A DNA stretch of 64,000 nt, taken from contig CABXWB010000001.1 in the NCBI GenBank assembly GCA_902515745.1, positions 204,304 through 268,303 on the forward strand, in the 5' to 3' direction. The DNA is from an uncultured Alphaproteobacteria bacterium. Lineage in GTDB: Bacteria; Pseudomonadota; Alphaproteobacteria; HIMB59; GCA-002718135. Made by a program: the position numbers and the translations under genes. The notes under the pieces are model-generated. The model did not search any database. It was not told the origin of the DNA and worked only from the letters and a program-made list of their open reading frames with translations. Shown piece after piece: positions 42,840 to 51,111 of the stretch. Each line of letters opens with the position of its first letter. The first letter of the stretch is position 1.

Positions 42840-42862
42840 GAATAATTGAAAGTCAAGTATTC
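42840..42862. repeat. hairpin-forming inverted repeat in the ffh/dapF divergent gap
   Basis: GAATAATTGA-AAG-TCAAGTATTC has 9 paired positions of 10 with one A-G mismatch and a 3-nt loop. It lies in the 197-bp gap between ffh and dapF, 55 bp before the dapF start. It may be an operator for either promoter or an RNA hairpin in a leader. No run of T typical of a terminator follows on either strand. Confidence 0.35.
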
Positions 42863-42904
42863 TTAAATTTCCCATATTTACTGAGATTATTCGGTAAATT
42901 AGGT

Positions 42905-42910
42905 TATAAA
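42905..42910 (+). promoter_or_regulatory. possible -10 box of a leaderless dapF transcript
   Basis: TATAAA at 42905-42910 matches the -10 consensus at 5 of 6 positions and ends 6 bp before the dapF ATG, so transcription would start at or next to the A of ATG. A weak -35 (CTGAGA, 42881-42886, 4 of 6) lies 18 bp upstream. No SD precedes the ATG, which fits leaderless translation. Confidence 0.35.
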
Positions 42911-42916
42911 ACAAAT

Positions 42917-43735
42917 ATGCAAAAAATAGACTTTATAAAGATGCATGGACTTGGGAACGATTTTGTTATCATAGATAAAAGGTCTAACAATATCGCAATT
43001 ACTGAAGATATTATTAAAAGACTCAGTGACAGAAGAACTGGGGCAGGGTGTGATCAATTAATCACAATTAATAATACAAGTAATAAAAGTGCTGATGCTG
43101 AAATTGAAATTTTTAATCCTGGTGGTGATAGAGCCGAAGCTTGTGGTAATGGAACGCGCTGCGTGGCAAAAATACTATTTGATGAAGATTCAAATAAAGA
43201 AATTTTAAAAATTCAATCTGATGCAGGCATATTAGAATCAAAAAAAATAGAAAACAATATAAGTGTCAACATGGGTTCAATAAAAAATACTTGGGATAAA
43301 ATTCCTTTAAGTAAAGAAGTTAATACAATGAATATACCAATTTCAATTGATGGATATAGTAATGGAGTTGCTGTTAATGTAGGTAATCCACATGTAGTTT
43401 TTTTTGGGAAATCAATCAAAGATACAGATCTTGAAAGTATAGGTCCTAGAATAGAAAATCATGAGCTCTTTCCAAAAAAAACTAATGTTGAAATAGTTGA
43501 AGTTATTAATTCGAATTTAATTGAAATGAGAGTTTGGGAACGTGGAGTTGGAATCACGTTAGCTTGTGGTAGTGGTGCCTGTGCGGCTGTATATGCGGCG
43601 TGGAAAAAAGGATTGATTAAAAATAACGCTGAAGTGAAACTTGAAAAAGGATCACTGCACATAAATATAATTAATAATGAATCTATTATGACAGGACCTG
43701 CAGAAATAAGTTATCGAGGTAGTTTAGAAATATAA
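42917..43735 (+). CDS. dapF: diaminopimelate epimerase
   Basis: This 272-residue cofactor-independent epimerase makes meso-DAP for lysine and peptidoglycan. The N terminus has FIKMHGLGNDFVIID. The two catalytic cysteines are in AEACGNGTRCVAK (residue 75 region) and LACGSGACAAV (residue 216 region). The GNPHVVFF and ERGVGIT segments are conserved. It begins the plus-strand operon dapF-mtaB-ftsY-yciB. Confidence 0.96.
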   Translation: MQKIDFIKMHGLGNDFVIIDKRSNNIAITEDIIKRLSDRRTGAGCDQLITINNTSNKSADAEIEIFNPGGDRAEACGNGTRCVAKILFDEDSNKEILKIQSDAGILESKKIENNISVNMGSIKNTWDKIPLSKEVNTMNIPISIDGYSNGVAVNVGNPHVVFFGKSIKDTDLESIGPRIENHELFPKKTNVEIVEVINSNLIEMRVWERGVGITLACGSGACAAVYAAWKKGLIKNNAEVKLEKGSLHINIINNESIMTGPAEISYRGSLEI

Positions 43736-43738
43736 TTT

Positions 43739-44998
43739 ATGAAAAATAAAAACTACGTAGTCAATCTAGGTTGTAGATTGAATATTTATGAAGGTGAAAT
43801 TATTAAAAACCATCTTAAAACAAATAATTTAAATAATGTTACAGTCATAAACTCATGTGCAGTAACTGAAGAAGCTGAGAAAAAAGTTTCTTATGAAATT
43901 AGAAAGGCAAAAAAAAATTTTCCTAATAATAAAATAGTAGTTACAGGATGTGCGGCTCAAATCAATCCATTAAAATATAAAGATTTAAAAGAAGTAGACT
44001 CTGTAATTGGGAACACAGAAAAATTAGAAACTTTAACATGGAAAAATATCGATCAGTCTAAAAATCTTAAAGTAGGAAATATATTAGAAGAAAGTAAAAC
44101 AGTACCTAATTCAATTGAAAAATTTGAAGGAAAATCAAGAGCTTATATTGAAATACAACAAGGTTGTAACCATCGCTGTACTTTTTGTGTCATTCCATTT
44201 GGCAGAGGTAATAATAGAAGTGTACCTGCTGGAGAAATAGTAAATAAAATAAAAAAAATTGTTAGCAATGGATATAATGAAGTAGTCTTAACAGGAGTAG
44301 ATATAACTGATTATGGAAAAGATCTTCCTGCAAAACCTACTTTTTCTAACTTAATTAAAAGAATTCTAAAATTAGTACCAGAATTAAAACAACTGCGTTT
44401 GTCTTCAATTGACTGCGCTGAAATAGATAAAGATTTTTGGGATGTTTTAAGGGACAAAAGATTGATGCCTCATTTTCATATAAGTTTGCAGGCTGGAAAC
44501 AATTTAATTTTAAAAAGAATGAAAAGAAGGCATTCAAGGGAAATGGCAGTTAATTTTTGTAAAAAAATTTTATCCATTAGGAAAGATGCAACATTTGGTG
44601 CTGATATAATTGCCGGTTTTCCAACAGAGACAGAAACAATGTTTCAAGATTCAATTAAGCTAGTTGATGAGTGTAATTTAACTCATCTTCATATTTTTCC
44701 ATATTCACCAAGAGAAAACACCCCTGCATCTAGAATGCCTCAAGTTCAAAAAAATATTATAAAAGATAGAGCTAGAAGACTTAGAGAAAGAGGCATGGAA
44801 AAATTAAAACATCATTTAAAAAAAAATATTGGAAAGAAGGAACAAATTTTAATTGAAAGTAGAAAAGAAAATTTTTCACTTGGAAAAGATCAGCATTTTT
44901 TAAAAGTAAAACTTGAAGAAGAGTTTAAAGAGGGGAATATAATTTCCTGTATATACACCGGCGTAGAAAATGATACATTATTAGCAAGAATAGCATGA
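43739..44998 (+). CDS. mtaB: tRNA t(6)A37 methylthiotransferase MtaB
   Basis: This 419-residue radical-SAM enzyme adds a methylthio group to t6A37 in tRNAs. The N-terminal UPF0004 domain has LGCRLNIYEGEII with further Cys in INSCAVTEEAEKK and VTGCAAQINP (auxiliary cluster). The radical SAM cluster motif CNHRCTFCVIPFGRG lies near residue 143. The TRAM region follows at the C terminus. The LNxYEGE and NSCAVTxEAE wording fits MtaB rather than MiaB. It overlaps ftsY by 4 bp (ATGA). Confidence 0.92.
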   Translation: MKNKNYVVNLGCRLNIYEGEIIKNHLKTNNLNNVTVINSCAVTEEAEKKVSYEIRKAKKNFPNNKIVVTGCAAQINPLKYKDLKEVDSVIGNTEKLETLTWKNIDQSKNLKVGNILEESKTVPNSIEKFEGKSRAYIEIQQGCNHRCTFCVIPFGRGNNRSVPAGEIVNKIKKIVSNGYNEVVLTGVDITDYGKDLPAKPTFSNLIKRILKLVPELKQLRLSSIDCAEIDKDFWDVLRDKRLMPHFHISLQAGNNLILKRMKRRHSREMAVNFCKKILSIRKDATFGADIIAGFPTETETMFQDSIKLVDECNLTHLHIFPYSPRENTPASRMPQVQKNIIKDRARRLRERGMEKLKHHLKKNIGKKEQILIESRKENFSLGKDQHFLKVKLEEEFKEGNIISCIYTGVENDTLLARIA

Positions 44999-45915
44999 GT
45001 TTGTTCTCAATATTTAAAGATAAGTTAAGTAAAACTTCAGATATACTTTCTTTTAATATTTTAGAGATTTTAAAAAACAAAAAAATAGACGATTTAACTT
45101 TAGAAGAATTAGAAAATATTCTTATTTCATCTGATATTAGTTTGGATGTTGTAAATCAGCTAATAGATTCTATAAAAAAATTAAAAATTTCAAATGATGA
45201 TGGAATAAAAAATGTATTAGAAATCTTAGCTCAAAATATAGAAAGTATTTTACTTCCAAGAGAACATGTTCTGATAAATGAAAAAAACCATGAAAAAAAA
45301 ATATTAATATTTGTTGGAGTAAACGGAAGTGGAAAGACAACCACTATTGGTAAAATTGCAAATAAAATTTTATCAAATAAAAAAATTCTGATTGCAGCTT
45401 GTGATACATTTAGGGCAGCAGCTGTTGAGCAATTGGAAAATTGGGCGAAAAAAAATAATAATGGTTTTATCGCTGGAAAAAGTTATCAAGATCCAGCAAG
45501 CGTAGCGTATCAGGCAACTGAAGAATTCGAAAAAGAAAATTATGATTTTTTACTTATAGATACTGCTGGAAGATTATCAAATAATACTAACCTCATTAAT
45601 CAGCTAATTAAATTGAAGAATGTTATCTCAAAAATTAATTCCTCTTTGAATATTGAAACTGTGTTAGTTTTAGATGGAACGAATGGTTCGAACATGATTA
45701 AGCAAGTGGAAATCTTTGGAAATGAACTTAATGTATCAAGTCTTATAATAACTAAATTGGATGGAACAGCAAAAGGCGGAGCATTAATTTCAATTGCAAA
45801 TAAATTTGAAATCCCTATAAGTTATGTTGGTCTTGGAGAAAGTATTGAGGACCTTGTAATCTTTAATTCTCAAAACTTTGCTAGGTCTATTTTAAATCTA
45901 GAAGAACAAAAATGA
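44995..45915 (+). CDS. ftsY: signal recognition particle receptor FtsY
   Basis: This 306-residue SRP receptor GTPase has a short N domain without the acidic A region of E. coli. Motifs are GVNGSGKTTTIGKIA near residue 105, ACDTFRAAAVEQLENWA, DTAGRLSNN near 190, TKLDGTAKGGALISIA near 260 and YVGLGESIEDL at the end. It partners Ffh, which is encoded on the other side of the divergent region. It overlaps mtaB and yciB by 4 bp each. Confidence 0.96.
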   Translation: MSLFSIFKDKLSKTSDILSFNILEILKNKKIDDLTLEELENILISSDISLDVVNQLIDSIKKLKISNDDGIKNVLEILAQNIESILLPREHVLINEKNHEKKILIFVGVNGSGKTTTIGKIANKILSNKKILIAACDTFRAAAVEQLENWAKKNNNGFIAGKSYQDPASVAYQATEEFEKENYDFLLIDTAGRLSNNTNLINQLIKLKNVISKINSSLNIETVLVLDGTNGSNMIKQVEIFGNELNVSSLIITKLDGTAKGGALISIANKFEIPISYVGLGESIEDLVIFNSQNFARSILNLEEQK

Positions 45916-46451
45916 AGTCAGTTTATAAATTATTAATTGATATAGGACCACTTGCAGTATTCTTTATTTTTTATACAAGAAGTGGTCTTCAAGAAGCAAT
46001 ACTTCCTCTTATGATTGCAACTGTAATTTCAGTAATCATTTCATATATATTTGAGAAAAAAATACCAATTATGCCAACTCTTGGGGCTGCGATTGTATTA
46101 ATATTTGGAGGTCTAACAATTTATTTTGACAATGAAATTTTTATAAAAATGAAACCAACAATAATAAATATGGTCTTCGCATTAATTTTATATGGAGGAG
46201 TGATTGTTAAAAAACCTCTTTTAAAGTATCTTTTAGGTGCTGCACTGAAACTAGAAGAAGATGGATGGAGAATATTAACTCAAAGGTGGATCGCTTTTTT
46301 TGTTGCACTTGCTGTTTTAAATGAAATTGTTTGGAGAACACAAAGTACTGATGTTTGGGTAAATTTTAAAGTTTTTGGTATCTTGCCAATTACGTTTATT
46401 TTTACGATGACACAATTCCCTTTAATTAAAAAATATCAAATTGAAGATTAA
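45912..46451 (+). CDS. YciB/IspZ inner membrane protein
   Basis: This 179-residue protein has about 5 transmembrane helices. Typical family segments are LLIDIGPLAVFFIFYTRSG near the N terminus, GLTIYFDNEIFIKMKPTIIN, the LKLEEDGWRILTQRWIAFF segment near residue 115 and LNEIVWRTQSTDVWVNFKVFG. YciB/IspZ proteins act in septation and envelope integrity. It overlaps ftsY by 4 bp and ends 1 bp before the convergent pgk stop. The family is clear, the function less so. Confidence 0.9.
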   Translation: MKSVYKLLIDIGPLAVFFIFYTRSGLQEAILPLMIATVISVIISYIFEKKIPIMPTLGAAIVLIFGGLTIYFDNEIFIKMKPTIINMVFALILYGGVIVKKPLLKYLLGAALKLEEDGWRILTQRWIAFFVALAVLNEIVWRTQSTDVWVNFKVFGILPITFIFTMTQFPLIKKYQIED

Positions 46452-46452
46452 G

Positions 46453-47649
46453 TTAAAAATTGTTTTCTCTTAGTGCTATAAATCCTGGTGATTTATTTCC
46501 CTCAAGCCACTCTAAAAATGCACCCCCAGCTGTAGATAAATATTTAAATGCATCATTGGCTTTAGCTTTATTTATTGCTGCAAGTGTATCTCCTCCTCCT
46601 GCTAGGGCATCTAATTGAGATTTACTTGAATAATTTTGTATAATATTTGCAACTGAAATTGTACTTTTATCAAATGGACTATACTCAAATGCTCCTAAAG
46701 GCCCATTCCATAAAATTGATTTAGATTTTAATATTTCATCTGAAATTAGTTTTGTTGTTTGTTCACCAACATCTAATATCATTTGGTCATTTGGAATATT
46801 ATTGATTGAATAAGTCTTAACATTTACTCTATCTTCTATTGTTTTTGAGCAAACAGTATCAATTGGTAAAAGTATTTTGCAATTTTTTGATTCTGCTTTT
46901 TTTTGTATCTTTTTTGATAGTTCAATAAAATCATTTTCTACCAGAGAAGAACCAACATTATAATTATTTGATAGCAAAAAGGTATTAGCCATTGCACCAC
47001 CAATCACTAAAGAGTCAAAAATTTCGACTATATTTTCTAAAACTTTTATTTTTGTTGAAACCTTTGAGCCACCTATAATTGCTAAATTTGGTTTATTTGA
47101 ATTTTCTAAAAATTTATCTAAATTTTCAATTTCTTTTGAAAAACTAAATCCAGCGTATGAAGGTAAGTATTTAGTAATACCTACTATAGATGCATGATTA
47201 CGATGAGATGCAGAAAACGCGTCATTAATATATATGTCAAAACTAGAAGCTAATAATTTTGAAAAATTAAGATCATTTTTTTCTTCTTCAGTATTAAAAC
47301 GAATATTTTCTAATAGACAAATTTCCCCCATGTCCATTTCAGCAATTTTTGTCTCAATTATTTTTTTTTCACAGTTAGCTAAAAAATGAATTGTGTTTAA
47401 ATTTAAAAATTTTTTTAATTCTGAACATAAAAACTCAATGGAATATGTTTTATTAACTTGACCTCTGGGTCGGCCAAAATGAGCAATTAAGAGAATCTTA
47501 TTTTTATTTTTAATTAGTTTTTCAAGTGTTGGTAAAATAGCATGAATTCTTGAATGATCTGTAATTGTCCCTTCCAAAACTGGTACGTTTAAATCAACTC
47601 GAACAATTATTTTTTTATTTTTACAGTCTAGATCTCTTAATTCTTTCAT
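46453..47649 (-). CDS. pgk: phosphoglycerate kinase
   Basis: This 398-residue glycolytic/gluconeogenic kinase has IIVRVDLNVPVLEGTITDHSR near the N terminus, LIAHFGRPRG, LLENIRFN, AFSASHRNHASIVGI, GGSKVSTKIKVL, the nucleotide-binding ILWNGPLGAFE near residue 310 and ALAGGGDTLAAI near 350. It is a single gene on the minus strand, divergent from gcrA. The gap carries an inverted repeat. Confidence 0.96.
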   Translation of the reverse strand: MKELRDLDCKNKKIIVRVDLNVPVLEGTITDHSRIHAILPTLEKLIKNKNKILLIAHFGRPRGQVNKTYSIEFLCSELKKFLNLNTIHFLANCEKKIIETKIAEMDMGEICLLENIRFNTEEEKNDLNFSKLLASSFDIYINDAFSASHRNHASIVGITKYLPSYAGFSFSKEIENLDKFLENSNKPNLAIIGGSKVSTKIKVLENIVEIFDSLVIGGAMANTFLLSNNYNVGSSLVENDFIELSKKIQKKAESKNCKILLPIDTVCSKTIEDRVNVKTYSINNIPNDQMILDVGEQTTKLISDEILKSKSILWNGPLGAFEYSPFDKSTISVANIIQNYSSKSQLDALAGGGDTLAAINKAKANDAFKYLSTAGGAFLEWLEGNKSPGFIALRENNF

Positions 47650-47675
47650 TTCTATTCACATGTATATAAAAAATG

Positions 47676-47709
47676 CTGGAAATCATTGATTTTTTTTAAA
47701 AATTTCCAG
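47676..47709. repeat. inverted repeat in the pgk/gcrA divergent gap
   Basis: CTGGAAAT (47676-47683) and ATTTCCAG (47702-47709) form an 8-bp inverted repeat with an 18-bp AT-rich centre. It lies upstream of both pgk and gcrA, so it is not at a gene end. T-rich stretches flank it on both sides. It is a possible operator. A second perfect palindrome GTATA-T-TATAC (47737-47747) overlaps a TATTAT -10-like box of gcrA. Confidence 0.38.
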
Positions 47710-47785
47710 TTTTATCTTTTTTAATACATATATTTAGTATATTATACCCTTTTTAAGCTACTAAATGTAGTAATGGAGTTTAATT

Positions 47786-48256
47786 ATGCCTTGGGATGAT
47801 AGTAACGTAGCAAAACTTAGAGATTTATGGGACCAAGGTCTACCAACAGCTCAAATTGGAAAATTATTAGGTTTCACCAAAAACGCAGTAGTTGGAAAAG
47901 CTCATAGAATTGGACTCGAGAGAAGACCATCACCTATAAGAAGAACAGCTGTTAAGCCTGATCGAAAAAAAGCTAGATCTCCAGTAATGCCAAAATTAAA
48001 TTTTGAAAGCACCAAAGAACCAGAGGTCGTCTCTACGGAGCCTGCTGGTTTCCAACCAGTGGTTAAAAATATATTCGCTGCAGCTCCAAAGAGAGGTTGT
48101 GAATGGCCTGAAGGTCATCCTGATGAAGCTGATTTTCGTTTTTGTGGTAAAGATAGATTTGAAGATAAGCCTTATTGTTTAGATCATTGTGCTGTTGCAT
48201 ATGTTGTTCCTGAAAAAGAAGAAAACGAAAAGACAGAATTAAATAATACAATTTAA
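47786..48256 (+). CDS. gcrA: GcrA cell cycle regulator family protein
   Basis: This 156-residue DNA-binding protein is restricted to alphaproteobacteria. The N-terminal helix-turn-helix is PWDDSNVAKLRDLWDQGL followed by AQIGKLLGFTKNAVVGKAHRIGL (residues 2-45). The C-terminal RNA-polymerase-binding domain has CEWPEGHPDEADFRFCG and YCLDHCAVAYV. In Caulobacter, GcrA works with sigma-70 at GANTC sites methylated by CcrM. An SD-like GGAG precedes the ATG. It is divergent from pgk. Confidence 0.95.
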   Translation: MPWDDSNVAKLRDLWDQGLPTAQIGKLLGFTKNAVVGKAHRIGLERRPSPIRRTAVKPDRKKARSPVMPKLNFESTKEPEVVSTEPAGFQPVVKNIFAAAPKRGCEWPEGHPDEADFRFCGKDRFEDKPYCLDHCAVAYVVPEKEENEKTELNNTI

Positions 48257-48303
48257 TAATAAAAATTCTAGAAATAAAAATTCTTCCTGTTATCTGATAT
48301 AAT

Positions 48304-49557
48304 ATGAAAAATGAGAGAATTAATTCTGTATTTACTCCTATTCTAATTGGAGGGAGTTTAATTCTTTTAATAAGTTTTGCAATTCGTTCAACATTTGGCC
48401 TATTTCAAATTCCTATTGCGTCTGATTTTTTATGGAACCGTTCAGAATTTTCTCTTGCTATTGCTATTCAAAATTTAGCTTGGGGTGTAGGCACTCCACT
48501 ATTTAGTGCTTTTGCCGAAAAATATGGTGATAGAAAAGCAATAGCGCTAGGCTTAATTCTTTATGCAATCGGAATTTTCATAAGTAGTACTGCTACAACT
48601 CCAGAGGCGCATCAAACCTTAAACCTATTAATTGGTTTTGGGATAGCTGGTAGTGGTTTTGGTCCAATTTTAGCAGTAGTTGGAAGAGCCACGTCTCCAG
48701 AAAAAAGATCTTTAGCACTAGGTATTACAACTGCTGCAGGATCAGCTGGACAAGTGGTTGGTCCACCACTTGCTTCTATTCTATTATCATTTTTACCTTG
48801 GTCTTCAGTGTTTGAAATCTTTTCAATTATATTATTAATAACACTGATCCTTGTTCCAATTTTAAAAATAGAATTATCAAATACAAATATTAATAATGAA
48901 AATGAAAAAATTACTAGTGCTGTATTTGTTGCATTAAAAGATCCAACATACTCAATGTTGTTCTTTGGTTTTTTTTCTTGCGGTTTTCAGTTAGCATTTA
49001 TAACTGCACATTTTCCAGCATTTATTGTTGAATCTAGTAGTCCAATTATAGAAGGAAGTTTAATAAGTTTGGTTTGTAGTTCTGTAGAAGGTTTAGGAGC
49101 ATTATCTATGGCTCTTATAGGATTATTTAATATAATTGGTTGTTTGGTTGCCGGCGCTTTAGGAAAGAGACATTATAAGAAATATCTTTTATCTTTAATT
49201 TATACCGGAAGGACTCTTGCGGCAATTTTATTTATCTTACTACCTATTACACCAACATCTATTGCAATATTTTCTATAGTTATGGGTGCTTTATGGTTAG
49301 CAACAGTTCCTTTAACTTCAGGAATTATAGGCCATATTTATGGATTAAGATTTATGGGTACTTTATATGGCATTGTATTTTTTTCTCATCAGCTAGGATC
49401 TTTTGTAGGTGTTTGGTTAGGTGGTCTATTTTATGATATCTACGGAAGTTATGATATCGTATGGTGGGTTGGTATAGGAGTAGGTGCCTTTTCTGCAATA
49501 ATTCATTTACCAATTAGAGAAAAACCATTATCTAATACAAATATACAAACAGCGTAA
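48304..49557 (+). CDS. MFS transporter (oxalate/monocarboxylate-like)
   Basis: This 417-residue protein has 12 predicted transmembrane helices and a short central loop (LSNTNINNENEKITS). FAEKYGDRKAIALGLILYAIG contains a loop 2-3 motif (GDRKA) and TAAGSAGQVVGPPLASILL lies in helix 5; these resemble the monocarboxylate/oxalate-formate antiporter groups. The substrate is unknown. It follows gcrA by 47 bp and is followed after 4 bp by a 40-aa membrane ORF. Confidence 0.82.
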   Translation: MKNERINSVFTPILIGGSLILLISFAIRSTFGLFQIPIASDFLWNRSEFSLAIAIQNLAWGVGTPLFSAFAEKYGDRKAIALGLILYAIGIFISSTATTPEAHQTLNLLIGFGIAGSGFGPILAVVGRATSPEKRSLALGITTAAGSAGQVVGPPLASILLSFLPWSSVFEIFSIILLITLILVPILKIELSNTNINNENEKITSAVFVALKDPTYSMLFFGFFSCGFQLAFITAHFPAFIVESSSPIIEGSLISLVCSSVEGLGALSMALIGLFNIIGCLVAGALGKRHYKKYLLSLIYTGRTLAAILFILLPITPTSIAIFSIVMGALWLATVPLTSGIIGHIYGLRFMGTLYGIVFFSHQLGSFVGVWLGGLFYDIYGSYDIVWWVGIGVGAFSAIIHLPIREKPLSNTNIQTA

Positions 49558-49561
49558 TTTT

Positions 49562-49684
49562 ATGGATGAAAAAAAAATTATACGAAACTTAATTATAGTA
49601 ATTTTTTTCTTAGTTATTATTTATTCATTAGCTAGAGTTGGTGTAGGTTTAGATCTTAGCTTTGGACCTTATTTAAAAAAATAA
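49562..49684 (+). CDS. 40-residue single-pass membrane protein
   Basis: The frame ATG 49562 to TAA 49684 codes for MDEKKIIRNLIIVIFFLVII, then YSLARVGVGLDLSFGPYLKK. A basic N terminus is followed by a single hydrophobic helix (residues 9-24) and a short polar end. It starts 4 bp after the MFS stop and ends 5 bp before the convergent aminopeptidase stop, filling the gap exactly. It may be an accessory of the transporter. I recognise no family, and no SD is visible. Confidence 0.58.
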   Translation: MDEKKIIRNLIIVIFFLVIIYSLARVGVGLDLSFGPYLKK

Positions 49685-49689
49685 AAAAA

Positions 49690-50928
49690 TTAGTTACACC
49701 ATTCTCCTTGTTTAAATATTGGCGTAACAGCACCATCCTTATCAACACCCTCGACATCAATTTTACCTGAGCCAATCATCCAATCAATATGTATCATGCT
49801 TGAATTACCACCTCTTTGAGTGATTTCATCTTTCGATAAGTCTTTTTTCGATTTGAAACATTTTGAATAACATTGACCCAGAGCTATATGAGAAGCAGCA
49901 TTCTCGTCAAATAAAGTGTTATAGAAAGTTATTCCTAATTGCGAGATAGGTGAACTATTTGGAACTAAGGCTACTTCACCAAGTCTTCTTGAGCCCTCAT
50001 CTGAATCGAGAACTTTTAATAAAACATCTTGTCCTTTAGAAGATTTTGCATCAACAATTTTACCTTCTTCAAAGCGAACATTAATATCTTCAATTAGTGT
50101 TCCTTGATACGATAGAGGTTTGGTTGAACAAACTTCGCCACTAACACGACTAGCATGAGGAGTAGTGAATACTTCTTCAGATGGGATGTTTGGATTACAA
50201 ATAATACCATTTTGGGCTTCTGAGGCACCACCCATCCACTCATGGTCATCAGCAAGACCTACGGTTAAAGATGTTCCAGGACCTGAGTATTTTAAAGAAT
50301 AAAAATTTTTTGCATTTAGCCAATCTGTTTTATCTCTTAAATTTTTATTATGTTGGTCCCATTCAGCTACAGGATCATCATTGCTAACTCTAGAAGCATG
50401 AAATATTGCATCTCCTAATTTTTTAATTGCTTCACTATCATCAAGATCTGGGAAGACTCTTTTTGCCCATGCTTTTCCTGGCCATGAAATTATATTCCAG
50501 TTAATTTTAAATTCAGTAATTCTTTCTCTAGCTGGTTTATATGCAACAGCATTAGCTTTATTTGCACGCGAAACTTTATCAGGATCAATTTCAGATAATA
50601 GCATGGGATCATCACCAGCAATAGCCATTCTAGCTGTATTGTTATCAAAAGCTTCACCCATCCCATTATAAAGCCAATTTGCTGCAACATTGAAAGATTC
50701 ATCATTTCCATATTTAAATCGAGATAATGTAATATCAGAATCATTGAAAAGTGGGGTCACAAGTCCAGCTCCTTCTTTGTAAGCATATTCAGCTATTTTT
50801 CTAACTAAAGGTAAAGCTTCTAACGGTGCTGTTATTAAAAGGTTTTGACCTTTTTGAAGTGCGACTCCTCTTTTAATGGATAGATATGCAAGTTTATCAA
50901 GATTTTTTGAATCTACTTCGTAAAACAT
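49690..50928 (-). CDS. aminopeptidase, M29 family (AmpS/PepS type)
   Basis: This 412-residue metallo-aminopeptidase belongs to the thermophilic aminopeptidase (M29) group. It starts with LDKLAYLSIKRGVALQKGQNLLI. The metal-site regions include SEEVFTTPHASRVSG, GEVALVPNSSPIS, AASHIALGQCY and the C-terminal MIHIDWMIGSGKID with the conserved HIDxMIG. It is cytoplasmic and releases N-terminal residues from peptides. It stands alone between two plus-strand units. Confidence 0.93.
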   Translation of the reverse strand: MFYEVDSKNLDKLAYLSIKRGVALQKGQNLLITAPLEALPLVRKIAEYAYKEGAGLVTPLFNDSDITLSRFKYGNDESFNVAANWLYNGMGEAFDNNTARMAIAGDDPMLLSEIDPDKVSRANKANAVAYKPARERITEFKINWNIISWPGKAWAKRVFPDLDDSEAIKKLGDAIFHASRVSNDDPVAEWDQHNKNLRDKTDWLNAKNFYSLKYSGPGTSLTVGLADDHEWMGGASEAQNGIICNPNIPSEEVFTTPHASRVSGEVCSTKPLSYQGTLIEDINVRFEEGKIVDAKSSKGQDVLLKVLDSDEGSRRLGEVALVPNSSPISQLGITFYNTLFDENAASHIALGQCYSKCFKSKKDLSKDEITQRGGNSSMIHIDWMIGSGKIDVEGVDKDGAVTPIFKQGEWCN

Positions 50929-50971
50929 TATTATTATAATTAGTTTTTATATTCTAAAAAGTCTAGAGATT

Positions 50972-51000
50972 TTGACTTTAAAATTTATCTTTAATAATTT
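50972..51000 (+). promoter_or_regulatory. possible dxs promoter
   Basis: TTGACT (50972-50977, 5 of 6) and TAATTT (50995-51000, 4 of 6) are separated by 17 bp on the plus strand. The start would lie near 51007, leaving a leader of about 105 nt before dxs. The rest of the 183-bp gap is AT-rich and shows no other structure that I can support. Confidence 0.42.
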
Positions 51001-51111
51001 TAGCGAAAAGAACTTAAATATTACAAATTCTTTTATAAAATCTTTCCACAAACTCTTGTTTTTTTCTAGATATAAAAATATCAAATCTAGGCAAAAATAG
51101 TAAACTGAATT

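Noticed and set aside
47676..47709. Rho-independent terminator at the CTGGAAAT/ATTTCCAG repeat
   Set aside because: It lies between divergent gene starts, has an 18-nt loop and only 3 G-C pairs, so it does not sit at a transcript end.
48250..48303. Direct repeat AATAAAAATTCT between gcrA and the MFS gene
   Set aside because: It is short and AT-rich in an AT-rich gap and probably due to base composition.
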